Shown one piece after another: positions 35,341-44,515 of a stretch of 64,000 bases of DNA (positions are counted from its first letter, which is position 1; each line of letters starts with the position of its first letter). A model generated the notes under the pieces. That model made no database searches. It saw nothing but the letters and a program-made list of their open reading frames with translations, and was not told where the DNA came from. The stretch is from Solirubrobacterales bacterium (lineage in GTDB: Bacteria; Actinomycetota; Thermoleophilia; Solirubrobacterales; Solirubrobacteraceae), in contig PLFX01000032.1 of NCBI GenBank assembly GCA_003138355.1, positions 1-64,000 on the forward strand, given 5' to 3'. The translations under genes and the position numbers were made by a program.

Positions 35341-35982
35341 ATGACCTACCTGATCTTCTTCATTGCCGCGATCGGGACGCTCGCGGGGGCGATCGGCGTG
35401 ATCGCGCTCAAGGACCCCTTCTACTGCGTGCTCGCCCTCGTCGTCCATCTCATCTCGCTCGCCGTGCTCTTCATGCTGCTGCGCGCCGAGTTCGTCGCCG
35501 CGGCGCAGGTCGTTGTCTACGCCGGCGCGGTGATGGTGCTCTACATCTTCGTCGTCTCCTACATCGGCGGTCAGAACCTCTCGGGGAGCGCGGGGCCCGG
35601 CCGTGCCGGAACGCTCGCGGCGTTTGCCTGTGCCGGCGCGCTGGTCGCGGAGCTCTTCATCGCCGTGCTCGGCACCGGCCTGAAAGCAGTCGGTACGGGC
35701 GGCGCGCACGTCGCCGCGGGCTTCGGCAACCCGGAGTCGATCGGAACCCTCTTCCTGACCAAGTTCCTCGCCCCGTTTGAGATCGCTTCCTACCTCCTGC
35801 TGCTCGCCGCCGTTGGCGCCGTCACGCTCGCGCGCCGGCGCGGGGGACTCGACGACGGGATCGAGCAGCGGGCGCCGCGCATCAGCGTCGCCGAGTTCAT
35901 GAGCGCGCGCCCGTACTACACGGGCACCCAGCACGAAACGCTCGGCCGGCCCGAGTCGCTGCCGGAGCCGACGCAGCGATGA
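35341..35982 (+). CDS. nuoJ: NADH-quinone oxidoreductase subunit J
   Basis: 213-residue membrane subunit, five helices, with the conserved VYAGAVMVLYIFVV in helix 3. The C-terminal tail beyond the last helix is about 50 residues, longer than in enterobacteria. The stop overlaps nuoK (ATGA). Confidence 0.93.
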   Translation: MTYLIFFIAAIGTLAGAIGVIALKDPFYCVLALVVHLISLAVLFMLLRAEFVAAAQVVVYAGAVMVLYIFVVSYIGGQNLSGSAGPGRAGTLAAFACAGALVAELFIAVLGTGLKAVGTGGAHVAAGFGNPESIGTLFLTKFLAPFEIASYLLLLAAVGAVTLARRRGGLDDGIEQRAPRISVAEFMSARPYYTGTQHETLGRPESLPEPTQR

Positions 35983-36278
35983 CAATCGCCTGGTATCTCG
36001 CGGTATCGGCGCTGATCTTCGCGATCGGCGTCGGTGGCGTCCTCGTGCGCCGCAACCCGCTCGTCGTCCTGCTCTGCCTCGAGTTGATGCTGAACGCGGC
36101 AAACCTCGCGCTGATCGGCTTCTCGCGGATGTGGGGCAACGACGACGGCCAGATCTTTGCGCTGATCGTGATGGTCGTCGCCGCTTGCGAGGTGACGGTC
36201 GGGCTCGGCGTGATCGTTGCGATGCACCGTCACCGCCTGCCGATCGACGTCGACTCGATGCGGGAGCTCCAGGGATGA
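35979..36278 (+). CDS. nuoK: NADH-quinone oxidoreductase subunit K
   Basis: 99 residues, three helices. The conserved acidic residues of the proton path are in LCLELMLNAANLALIGF and VVAACEVTVGLG. ATGA overlap with nuoJ and nuoL. Confidence 0.95.
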   Translation: MTIAWYLAVSALIFAIGVGGVLVRRNPLVVLLCLELMLNAANLALIGFSRMWGNDDGQIFALIVMVVAACEVTVGLGVIVAMHRHRLPIDVDSMRELQG

Positions 36279-38281
36279 ACGCGACGCACGCGGCATGGCT
36301 GGTGCTGGCGGCGCCGCTGGCCGGCACGCTCGTCATCGCCCTCAGCTTCAAGTGGCTCCCGCGCCAGACCGCCGGCTGGATCGGCACGCTCGCGATCGCA
36401 GTCTCGTTCGGTTACTCGATCGTCGCCTTCGTCCAACTCCAGTCGCTGAGCCCGGAGCACCGCGAGCTGACCTCGTCGCTGTGGACGATCGCCCGAACGA
36501 CCGGGGTCGATGCGAGCGCGACGATCCTCGTCGACCCGCTCTCGGTCTTCATGATCCTCGTCGTCAGCGGCGTCTCGATGCTGATCCACCTTTACTCGGT
36601 CAGCTACCTGAAGGGCGACCGCGGGTACGCGCGCTTCTTCGCTTACCTCAATTACTTCGTCTTCTCGATGCTGCTCCTCGTCCTCGCCGGCAACTTCCTG
36701 CTGTTGATCGTCGGCTGGGCATTCGTCGGTGCCGCGTCATACATGCTGATCAGCTTCTGGTACCGGCGCGCGAGTGCGACGCAGGCGGGGATCAAGGCAT
36801 TCGTGATCAACGTGATCGGCGACGCGGGGCTGGTGCTCGGAACCTTCTTCATCTTCCGCAGCTCGCACAGCCTCGACTTCGTCGCGACATTTCGTGTCGC
36901 TCCTCATGTCTTCGCCTACGGCAGCGGTGGCATCACGGCCGGTTGCCTGCTCCTGCTCGTCGGGGCATTCGCAAAGTCTGCTCAGATTCCGCTGCACACA
37001 TGGTTGCCGGACGCGATGGAAGGACCCACGCCGGTGTCGGCGCTGATCCATGCCGCGACGATGGTCACGGCCGGCGTCTACCTGATCGCGCGCATGCACC
37101 CGCTCTTCCAGCTCGCGCCGGCGGCGCAGGACGTGGGCGCGATCGTCGGCTGCCTGACGCTCTTGATCGCGGGAACGATCGCCCTAGCGGCGGTCGACAT
37201 CAAGCGCGTCATCGCCTATTCGACGATGTCGCAGATCGGCTACATGATCATGGGCGTCTCGGCCGGCGCATACGCCGCGGGGCTCTTCCATTTGATGACG
37301 CACGCCTTCTTCAAGGCGTTGCTGTTCATGGCGGCGGGCTCGGTGATCGGAGCGATGGGCGGCGAGCAGTCGCTCGACCGGATATCCGGGATGCGCAAGG
37401 CGCTCCCCTTCACCTTCATCTGCTTCCTCGTCGGGGGCCTCGCGCTGTCCGGCATACCGCCGTTCAGCGGCTTCTTCTCGAAGGACGACATCCTCGCGCA
37501 GATCGGCAGCCGTGGGGGCTGGTACTGGGCGCTCTACGCCGCCGGCTATCTCGGTGCGGGCCTGACCGCGCTCTACACGTTCCGGATGATCTTTCGCGCC
37601 TTCCTCGGTGAGCCGAACCCCCAGGCGCGCGAGCTCGAGCACGGCCACCTCTTCCATCCCGAGCAGCCGACGAATCCCGCGAACGGCGAGGTCGAGGACA
37701 CCGACGTCGGCTTCCCCGGCCCCGACCATGTGATCGCCGAGCGCGCGCTGCCGATGCGCGTCGCGATGAGCCTGCTCGCGCTGCTCGCGATCGCCGGCGG
37801 GATCGTCGGAATCCCGAAGACCACGAGCTGGCTCGAGAACTTCCTCGCCCCCACCTTCGCCGGCTCGACGATCCACCTCGCGCCGTCGAACACGCTGATC
37901 TATGTCGGGCTGGCCCTTGGAACCGTAATCGGCCTCGGCGGGATTGGCCTGGCCTGGGTGGTCTGGGTCGCGCGACCCGGCAGTTCGACCGTGATCGCCG
38001 CACGTCTCGCGCCGGCGTATCGCCTGTTCGCGGGCAAGTGGTACTTCGACGAGCTGATCGACGCGCTCGTCGTGCGACCGGCCACGTGGTTCGGGCGCTT
38101 CGCGCAGGGGAGCTTCGAGCGCGTCTTCGTCAACGGCACGCTGATCGGTGGAACGACTGCGATCGTCCGCGCCGGCTCCGCTGTTGTCCGCTCAGCCGAG
38201 AGCGGCTTCGTCCGCTACTACGTCGCGTTCGTCGTCATCGGCCTGAGCGGCGTCGGGCTCTACTTCCTGGTCCAAAGTTAG
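36275..38281 (+). CDS. nuoL: NADH-quinone oxidoreductase subunit L
   Basis: 668-residue antiporter-like proton-pumping subunit. Conserved TWLPDAMEGPTPVSALIHAATMVTAGVYL core with the pump Lys/His and Glu positions, and a long C-terminal region for the lateral helix. The ATG at 36275 overlaps the nuoK stop. Unlike other junctions in the operon, 163 bases of non-coding, structured sequence follow before nuoM. Confidence 0.95.
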   Translation: MNATHAAWLVLAAPLAGTLVIALSFKWLPRQTAGWIGTLAIAVSFGYSIVAFVQLQSLSPEHRELTSSLWTIARTTGVDASATILVDPLSVFMILVVSGVSMLIHLYSVSYLKGDRGYARFFAYLNYFVFSMLLLVLAGNFLLLIVGWAFVGAASYMLISFWYRRASATQAGIKAFVINVIGDAGLVLGTFFIFRSSHSLDFVATFRVAPHVFAYGSGGITAGCLLLLVGAFAKSAQIPLHTWLPDAMEGPTPVSALIHAATMVTAGVYLIARMHPLFQLAPAAQDVGAIVGCLTLLIAGTIALAAVDIKRVIAYSTMSQIGYMIMGVSAGAYAAGLFHLMTHAFFKALLFMAAGSVIGAMGGEQSLDRISGMRKALPFTFICFLVGGLALSGIPPFSGFFSKDDILAQIGSRGGWYWALYAAGYLGAGLTALYTFRMIFRAFLGEPNPQARELEHGHLFHPEQPTNPANGEVEDTDVGFPGPDHVIAERALPMRVAMSLLALLAIAGGIVGIPKTTSWLENFLAPTFAGSTIHLAPSNTLIYVGLALGTVIGLGGIGLAWVVWVARPGSSTVIAARLAPAYRLFAGKWYFDELIDALVVRPATWFGRFAQGSFERVFVNGTLIGGTTAIVRAGSAVVRSAESGFVRYYVAFVVIGLSGVGLYFLVQS

Positions 38282-38443
38282 TGGTCCGCTCCGCTGACAC
38301 AGCGACATTCGAGTCGCCCCCGGCGACGCCGGCCGGCGTCCTCGTCATCTCGTGCAGCGATGCTGCACATCGACTCCTGCGTCCTTGCCCGCCATCCGCC
38401 GGTGCCACCTCTCGGTGTCGCCGTACCAGCGGAGCGAACCACT
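38280..38443. repeat. 164-base structured element with inverted-repeat ends between nuoL and nuoM
   Basis: The ends 38280-38296 and 38427-38443 are inverted repeats matching at 16 of 17 positions (AGTGGTYCGCTCCGCTG inward). Weaker complementarity continues about ten bases further in. Inside are a perfect 16-base palindrome at 38325-38340 (GACGCCGGCCGGCGTC) and a TGCAGC-GAT-GCTGCA hairpin at 38353-38367. No frame in it looks coding. It starts on the last two bases of the nuoL stop and ends one base before the ATG of nuoM, and it is the only large spacer in nuoA-N. It could be a MITE-like insertion or an RNA structure that adjusts nuoM expression. Confidence 0.6.
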
Positions 38444-38444
38444 G

Positions 38445-40010
38445 ATGCTCTCGATCCTGATCTGGCTTCCCGTGGCCGCGGCGCTCGTGGGTGCGCTGAT
38501 ACCGCTACAGCGAGCCGGCGGCCTGCTCGCGCTCGGCGGCGCACTCGGCGCGCTCGGGATCGCGATCGCCCTGATCGCCGGGTACAGCGGGCACGGCTAC
38601 GCGCACGTCACGGACGTGGTTTGGATCCGCTCGCTCGGTATCCACTACGCGCTCGCCGTCGACGGGCTCAACCTGTTCCTCGTCGCGCTCACGACGTTCT
38701 CGTTCGCGCTCGCGATCGCAGCCGCGAACATCCGCGACTGGCCGCGCCCACGCGTCTTCTACCTGCTCTTCGCGCTGGCCGAGTCGGCGGTGCTCGGCGC
38801 GTTCCTCGCCCAGGACCTCGCGCTGTTCGTCGCGTTCTTCGACCTGATGTTGATCCCCTTCTACCTGCTGCTCGGTGTCTGGGGCGGACCAGGCCGCGTC
38901 GCGGCGACGCTGAAGCTCGTCATCTACACGTTCGTCGGGTCGCTGCTGATGCTCGCCGCCGCGATCGCGCTCGCCGTCCTCACCTCCGAGCACAGCGGGC
39001 AGCCGCTCAGCTTCGCACTCACCACGCTCGCTGCAAACCCGCTGCACAAGGGGAGCCAGGAATGGATCTTCCTGCTCTTCGCCGCGGCATTCCTCGTGAA
39101 GATGCCGGCCTTCCCGCTGCACGGCTGGATGCCGGACGCCTATCGCGAGATGCCGCTAGAGGTGCTCGCCGTCTTCAGCGGCGTCCTCTCGAAGGTCGGC
39201 GCCTACGGCTTCCTCGCGATCGCGCTCCCAATCATGCCGCTCGCGGCCGTGCACTTCCAAACGCTGATCCTCGTGCTCGCGCTCTGCTCGATCATCTACG
39301 GCTCGGCGATGGCCTTCACGCAGACCAACGCCCGCCTGATCGCCGGCTACTCGTCGGTCGCGCAGCTCGGCTTCATCACACTCGGAATCTTCGCCTTCGC
39401 GCCACAGGGCGCCCAGGGCGCGGTGCTGCAGATGGTCAACCACGGTCTGGTCGTCGCGCCGCTGTTCCTGATCATCGGCGTGCTGGCCGCGCGAGCCGGC
39501 GGCTCGGATGACATCCGCGACATGGGCGGGATCGCCTTCCGCGCGCCGGTCCTCGCGACCTTCTTCCTGATCGTCGCCTTCGCGACGCTCGCGATGCCCG
39601 GATCGGGCAACTTCGTTGGAGAGTTCCTGATCCTGCTCGGTCTCTTCAAGACGAAGATGGTCTTCTCGATCATCGCCTTCGGCGGCGTCGTGATGGCGAG
39701 CGTCTACGCCCTGCGCCTGTTCATCCGCGCAATGCACAACCGCGTCGGACCGAAGGTCGCCTCGGGCGAGATGAGCCTGCGCAACGCGCTCGTGCTGGCG
39801 CCGTTTATCGGCGCGATCCTGCTGTTCGCGATCTACCCGCAGCTGCAGCTGCACCGCAGCGAGAGCACGGTGACCGGGTCGATCGTGCGCGAGCAGATCG
39901 ACACGGGACAGAACGTTCGGGTCGCGGAGCTGACCGGTCTGCCGGCGGGATGGATCGCTTACGGCCCGAACGCCGAGACCACGATCGCAACTGGCGGCGC
40001 AAACAAGTGA
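38445..40010 (+). CDS. nuoM: NADH-quinone oxidoreductase subunit M
   Basis: 521-residue antiporter-like pump subunit with about 14 helices. HGWMPDAYREMPLEVLAVFSG carries the family core and FALAESAVLGAFLAQDL the conserved Glu helix. The ATG at 38445 has GGAG about ten bases upstream. The spacer before it is a structured element rather than the usual four-base overlap; its end overlaps nuoN (GTGA). Confidence 0.95.
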   Translation: MLSILIWLPVAAALVGALIPLQRAGGLLALGGALGALGIAIALIAGYSGHGYAHVTDVVWIRSLGIHYALAVDGLNLFLVALTTFSFALAIAAANIRDWPRPRVFYLLFALAESAVLGAFLAQDLALFVAFFDLMLIPFYLLLGVWGGPGRVAATLKLVIYTFVGSLLMLAAAIALAVLTSEHSGQPLSFALTTLAANPLHKGSQEWIFLLFAAAFLVKMPAFPLHGWMPDAYREMPLEVLAVFSGVLSKVGAYGFLAIALPIMPLAAVHFQTLILVLALCSIIYGSAMAFTQTNARLIAGYSSVAQLGFITLGIFAFAPQGAQGAVLQMVNHGLVVAPLFLIIGVLAARAGGSDDIRDMGGIAFRAPVLATFFLIVAFATLAMPGSGNFVGEFLILLGLFKTKMVFSIIAFGGVVMASVYALRLFIRAMHNRVGPKVASGEMSLRNALVLAPFIGAILLFAIYPQLQLHRSESTVTGSIVREQIDTGQNVRVAELTGLPAGWIAYGPNAETTIATGGANK

Positions 40011-41542
40011 TCGCCGCCGCGCTCATCCACCCGCACGGGCCGTACATCGACTGGGCGGCGCTCTCGCCGCTCGTGGCACTCGTCGGCGGCTCGGTCGTCG
40101 TGCTGATGGTCGGCCTGCTGCGCTCGCGGTTCGCGCGCACGCAGGTGGTGCCCTTCCTGACACTCGTGAGCCTCGGCGTGACGATCGGCTTCGTCATCTG
40201 GCAGTGGCACAGGCACGTCGCGGCGATCAGCGGCGCGCTCGCGTTCGACCAGCTGACCGGGACCATCACGCTGCTCGTCGCGGCGGGCGGGATCGCTGCG
40301 ACGCTGCTCTCCTGGCGCGGACAGGCTCCGCGCGAGTCGGCGCACGGCGACTTCTACTCGATGATGCTTGGCTCGATCACCGGTATGGTCGTGCTCGTCG
40401 CAGCACAGAACCTTGTGACGCTGTTCGTCGGGCTCGAGCTGCTGTCGATCCCGCTGTACGTGCTGTGCGCGACCGAGATGCACCGGGCGGCGTCGCTTGA
40501 GGCGGGCCTCAAGTACCTGATCGTCGGCTCGGTCGGCTCGGCGACGCTCGTCTACGGCCTCGCGCTGATTTACGGCGCAACCGGCTCGACCGACTTCAGC
40601 GGCATCGCGGGCTCGATCAGTCAGGGCCACAGCTCGGACGTCCTGCTCCTGACCGGCATCGCGCTCTTGACCGTCGGGCTCGCCTTCAAGGCCTCGATCG
40701 CACCGTTCCACCAATGGACTCCAGACGTGTACGAGGGCGCGCCGACTCCTGTCACGGCCTTCATGGCGGTGGCGACGAAGGCAGCCGCGTTCGGCGTGCT
40801 GCTGCGCGTGTTCGACGTGATGCTGCCGGCCGAGCACCTGAACTGGCGTCCGGCGCTGCTCGTGCTGGCCGCGATCTCGATCGTCGTCGGCAACGTCGGT
40901 GCACTCGGGCAGAGCTCGCTCAAGCGCCTGCTCGGCTATTCGTCGGTCGCGCAGGCTGGCTACATCCTCGCCGGCGTCGCGGTGGCGACGACGCTCGGGG
41001 CGCGCGCAACGATCCTCTACCTGGTCGTGTATCTGCTGATGAACATCGCCGCTTTCGGTGCGATCGTCGCGCGCGAGCGCATGACTCCCTACGGCGACGA
41101 CTTCGACGCGGTCGCCGGGCTCGGGGCCGAGGACCCGTGGCTTGCGTGGCCGCTGACAATCGCGATGCTCGCGCTCGCCGGCGTTCCCGCCACCGCCGGC
41201 TTCATCGGCAAGTTCTTCCTGATCGACGCGCTCGTCGGTGCCGGCTACACCTGGCTTGCGATCCTCATCGTCGTCGGTTCGATGATCTCGCTCGGCTACT
41301 ACCTGCGCGTGATCAACGCCGTCTGGATGCGCTCCGCGCCCGGACCGAGCGCGAGCGCCGCCGCCGGAGTGCCGGTGATCGCGGGCGGCTCACCCGAGGC
41401 CGACGCACTCGGTCAGACGCACATCGAACTGCGCTTCGCGGCGGTCGTCTTTGGCGGCGCGACGGTCTTCTTCGGGATCGTGCCGCAGCCGCTCTTCGAC
41501 CTTGCGCAGCACGCCGCGAACACGCTTTCCGGCGCGCTCTGA
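40007..41542 (+). CDS. nuoN: NADH-quinone oxidoreductase subunit N
   Basis: 511-residue antiporter-like pump subunit. FVGLELLSIPLYVLCATE has the conserved Glu, FKASIAPFHQWTPDVYEGAPTP the Lys/His core, and LAGVPATAGFIGKFFLI the C-terminal core. Last gene of the operon. GTG start overlapping nuoM. Confidence 0.95.
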   Translation: MIAAALIHPHGPYIDWAALSPLVALVGGSVVVLMVGLLRSRFARTQVVPFLTLVSLGVTIGFVIWQWHRHVAAISGALAFDQLTGTITLLVAAGGIAATLLSWRGQAPRESAHGDFYSMMLGSITGMVVLVAAQNLVTLFVGLELLSIPLYVLCATEMHRAASLEAGLKYLIVGSVGSATLVYGLALIYGATGSTDFSGIAGSISQGHSSDVLLLTGIALLTVGLAFKASIAPFHQWTPDVYEGAPTPVTAFMAVATKAAAFGVLLRVFDVMLPAEHLNWRPALLVLAAISIVVGNVGALGQSSLKRLLGYSSVAQAGYILAGVAVATTLGARATILYLVVYLLMNIAAFGAIVARERMTPYGDDFDAVAGLGAEDPWLAWPLTIAMLALAGVPATAGFIGKFFLIDALVGAGYTWLAILIVVGSMISLGYYLRVINAVWMRSAPGPSASAAAGVPVIAGGSPEADALGQTHIELRFAAVVFGGATVFFGIVPQPLFDLAQHAANTLSGAL

Positions 41543-41545
41543 GCA

Positions 41546-41590
41546 ACCGGCTCGCGAGACCAGATCGCATCGCAGATGTAATGAGCCGGT
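41546..41590. terminator. weak inverted repeat after nuoN
   Basis: ACCGGCTC at 41546-41553 pairs with GAGCCGGT at 41583-41590 across a 29-base loop, between the nuoN stop and the convergent secreted-protein gene. No T run; bidirectional termination is only suggested by position. Confidence 0.25.
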
Positions 41591-41593
41591 CGG

Positions 41594-42835
41594 TCAGCGC
41601 GTAGCGACCGGCAGCGGCAACGGTCCGCCCGCGTAGTAGGCGCGGGCCCGGGCGTCGAAATAGCCGCCGTCGTCAGGCCGTCCGTCGCCGGATGCGTCTC
41701 CAGCGTCGGTGTCGTGCGCCTGCCCGCCACCGAACAGCAGCGCCACGCCGCCGGCGTTGACGAACGCCCGCAGATGCGGCCCGCTTCGACTCCCAAGCAG
41801 CCACTGCACCTTGTTGTCCTTGTAGTGGTAGGGCGTGTTGTTGACGATCGGGGAGACCGTGTTGCCGAGCGGAATCTGCCACATCACGATCGGGAGCCGG
41901 ATGCGCGCGTGGTAGTCGCGCAGGAAGCGCAGGTCGTGGTTGAAATCTGCGGGTGCCCACCACGCATCCGAGCCTTCACCGTTGACAACCTGGGCGTAGC
42001 CCGCGTCGCGATCGGTCAGCTCGGTGAACGTCACGTCGAAGTGAGCATGCAGCGAGCGGTAGAACGCGACGGCCGCCGCCGCCATGCGGTCGACCTCGGT
42101 GGGGGACGGGTGACTGAGGTGGATGTCCTTCCCCGTCCCCCAGATCGAGATCGGATAGCCGACGATGACCCGAGGCGCCAGGCGGTCGCGCAGCGCGAGC
42201 ACCGCCTGCGCGAAGCCGGCCGCAGTGTTGGGCAGGCCGCGCAATGCCGGAATGCCGGTGGACGCCACCGCCGCGGGCACGCTTGACGCATCTCCGTGGG
42301 CCGCGTGCTGCTCGATGTAGCCGAACAGGTCGGGCTCCATCTGCAGCAGCACTGGGCCCTTTGCCGAAGCGGCGCGGCGGTAGAACAACGCGAGCGTGCG
42401 GTAATAGCTGCTCATCGTCGCGACATTGGCGAGGTTGCCGAGGTCGGCGCTCGCCTCGTCGGCGACGCCGGCGCCAGGCTGCGACTGGCGGATCTCGTAG
42501 TAGGAGAAGACGGGGATGATGCGGTGCGCCTCGGACTCCGTGATGTAGAGGCTCACGAACGAGCCGTTCGGGTTCCAGTGCGGCCAGTCCTGCCCCGTGT
42601 TGACACCCCCGGCCAGGTACTGGTAGCGGAAGCCGAACGGGGCGACGGACGCGAGGCCAGCGGCGCCCCCGGGGGAGCTCGCGAGTCCGAGCTCGAGGTG
42701 GCGATACGGCCATGGAATCGGCACAGCGCCCGCCTTGGCACGACTGCTGCCCTGGGCGGCGCCCGCGACAATCGCCAAACAAGCGACGGCTCCGAGCGCC
42801 GCTCGCCGTGCGCGACGCCGCCAGACAGACTCCAC
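41594..42835 (-). CDS. secreted TIM-barrel-like protein, putative glycosidase
   Basis: 413 residues with a signal peptide (about 10-30). The pattern suggests an alpha/beta barrel: FGFRYQYLAGGVNTG, IIPVFSYYEIRQSQ, VLLQMEPDLFGYIEQ with a candidate catalytic Glu or Asp, VIVGYPISIWG, VTFTELTDRDAGY with a second Glu, WWAPADFNHDLRFLRDYH, LPIVMWQIPLGN and VALLFGGGQ. I cannot assign a GH family. The C-terminus is Gly/Asp rich. GTG start at 42835. It is convergent with nuoN and divergent from the Cys-repeat protein. Confidence 0.65.
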   Translation of the reverse strand: MESVWRRRARRAALGAVACLAIVAGAAQGSSRAKAGAVPIPWPYRHLELGLASSPGGAAGLASVAPFGFRYQYLAGGVNTGQDWPHWNPNGSFVSLYITESEAHRIIPVFSYYEIRQSQPGAGVADEASADLGNLANVATMSSYYRTLALFYRRAASAKGPVLLQMEPDLFGYIEQHAAHGDASSVPAAVASTGIPALRGLPNTAAGFAQAVLALRDRLAPRVIVGYPISIWGTGKDIHLSHPSPTEVDRMAAAAVAFYRSLHAHFDVTFTELTDRDAGYAQVVNGEGSDAWWAPADFNHDLRFLRDYHARIRLPIVMWQIPLGNTVSPIVNNTPYHYKDNKVQWLLGSRSGPHLRAFVNAGGVALLFGGGQAHDTDAGDASGDGRPDDGGYFDARARAYYAGGPLPLPVATR

Positions 42836-42916
42836 GAGCCGTGTATCGGCGCCGCGCCCCCGAGGCTTGACCTGGCGTCGCCTGCGCGACCCGCTCCTGC
42901 GCTAGCGTTTGCGTCC

Positions 42917-43912
42917 ATGCGCAGGAGCGAGGCGGCGCTGGGGGCGGGCGTCGCGGCGTTGGTCGCCGCGCTGGTTGCGGTCAGCACGGTAGGCGCCGCG
43001 GGATCCCTCGTGTGGCGAACGGCGCCGAGAGCGCCCCTGACTGCGCCCAAGTACGGCCAGATCAACTTGAGCTGCGTTGCGAGCGGCTTCTGTATTGCAG
43101 TCAGCTCGGCCGGCCAGACTGCGACTTGGGACAGGTCGTGGCACGCGGCGCCGAGCCTGAGCTCGAGCGTCGGGTTCGTCGTCCAGGTCTCCTGTGTCGA
43201 CTCGTCCTTCTGCGTTGCGGTCGCGAGCTCCGGCACCACCGCGCGCACCAACAACTACGCGATCGTGTGGAACGGAAAGTCGTGGCGGGCGCCCGTGAAG
43301 CTCTACACCGTAGATTCTCCGGCCGGCCTCTACAGCACGCTGCACGGCGTCTCGTGCACGGCCACGACGTTCTGCATGACAACGGGTGGCGGCGAGTCCT
43401 ACGAGTTCAACGGCAACACGTGGACGGGGCACCGCGGGGCCATCAGCGGAACGGACGGCAATGGGGTGATCGCGTGCGCCTCGCGGAGCCTATGCGTGAA
43501 TCTCCACGACGGTAGCCCCAACACCTGGAACGGGTCGAAGTGGGCTTACGTCCGGTCGGAGCCCCTGAACGACACGATCCCGGGGGTCGTCGGCTTCTTT
43601 ACGCAGCTGTCCTGCGGCTCGGCCACGCTCTGCGTCGGGGTCGGCGTCGAGGAGGGAGCCGTTGTCTGGAACGGAATGCGCTGGAGCATCGCCGGCGGCG
43701 TCGCCAAGACCGCGTCGCGCTCGATCTCGTGCGCGAGCGCCGTCTTCTGCGTCGCGACATCCCACGCATCCCACCGGACGCTCGTGTGGACCGGCTCGAG
43801 CTGGGGGGCGCTGTCGGGCTTCCCGCTCGGCGCGGAGGCAAGCGTGTCGTGCGGGCGCCCCCGGAGCTGCGTCGCGGTCGCCAATTCGGGCGCAACCGCC
43901 GTGCTCTCCTGA
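42917..43912 (+). CDS. secreted seven-repeat Cys-pair beta-propeller-like protein
   Basis: 331 residues with an N-terminal signal or anchor helix (about 8-28). Seven repeats of about 40-45 residues follow. Each has a C-x5-C pair after a Ser/Ala (SCVASGFC, SCVDSSFC, SCTATTFC, ACASRSLC, SCGSATLC, SCASAVFC, SCGRPRSC), and most also have a W-x-G or WNG-x-x-W strand. Seven repeats fit a seven-bladed propeller, with each C-x5-C pair possibly forming a disulfide outside the cell. Function unknown. TAGCGT at 42903-42908, eight bases upstream of the ATG, fixes the start. The stop is one base from the convergent gene's stop. Confidence 0.7.
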   Translation: MRRSEAALGAGVAALVAALVAVSTVGAAGSLVWRTAPRAPLTAPKYGQINLSCVASGFCIAVSSAGQTATWDRSWHAAPSLSSSVGFVVQVSCVDSSFCVAVASSGTTARTNNYAIVWNGKSWRAPVKLYTVDSPAGLYSTLHGVSCTATTFCMTTGGGESYEFNGNTWTGHRGAISGTDGNGVIACASRSLCVNLHDGSPNTWNGSKWAYVRSEPLNDTIPGVVGFFTQLSCGSATLCVGVGVEEGAVVWNGMRWSIAGGVAKTASRSISCASAVFCVATSHASHRTLVWTGSSWGALSGFPLGAEASVSCGRPRSCVAVANSGATAVLS

Positions 43913-43913
43913 G

Positions 43914-44450
43914 CTAGTGGACCAGCTCGCGCGCGTCGCGCCGTCCGCTCGCGATCTCTGATGCCTCGCGCAGGAGATCCTGGTTCATCAGCGCGAGAAA
44001 CAGCAGCGAGCCGAAGATCACTACTGCATCGATGCTCTCGCGGCCCTCGCTCGTCCAGTAGTCGTCCTGGAGATTCAGCCAGAGGGCAAACTCGTCGAGC
44101 GTGAGCGCCGAGGCCATCCCGTAGCCGATCGCCGCGGTCCGTGAGCCCCAGCGCCGTTTAGGGTCGACGCCGAGCGCGACCTGCGCGTTCCAGGCATAAC
44201 CGGTCAACAGCAGCCCGATGATCCCGAAGGTCATGTGATGGATGTGGCGGCCCCCCGGCTCGATGTTGCGAAACGGTCCCCGCCCAGCGCGGATTGCGTG
44301 CGTGATCGCGCGCACCGTCGTGAACGCGGTCAGAAAGCCGACGTTCCCGAGGAACAGGCGCTCCTGGCGCGGGTCGGCGAGATGCTTGCGGTAGAGCCCC
44401 GACAGCACCTTCGGGGCGAGCAGCGAGCGCGACAGCGGGGGTAGGCCCAT
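43914..44450 (-). CDS. integral membrane protein with HIHH motif, function unknown
   Basis: 178 residues with four or five predicted membrane helices and the motif GGRHIHHMTFGIIGLLLTGY in the middle, plus LTLDEFALWLNLQDDYW. The clustered His residues and acidic positions suggest a metal or haem site or a lipid-modifying enzyme, but I do not recognise the family. The ATG at 44450 is preferred over 44480 because TATCGT at 44464-44459 lies eight bases upstream. Confidence 0.65.
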   Translation of the reverse strand: MGLPPLSRSLLAPKVLSGLYRKHLADPRQERLFLGNVGFLTAFTTVRAITHAIRAGRGPFRNIEPGGRHIHHMTFGIIGLLLTGYAWNAQVALGVDPKRRWGSRTAAIGYGMASALTLDEFALWLNLQDDYWTSEGRESIDAVVIFGSLLFLALMNQDLLREASEIASGRRDARELVH

Positions 44451-44515
44451 CGATGCTGACGATACCCGGATGCCTTCCAAACAGCCGCGAAGGCCGTGTT
44501 GGGGGCCCGGGTCCC

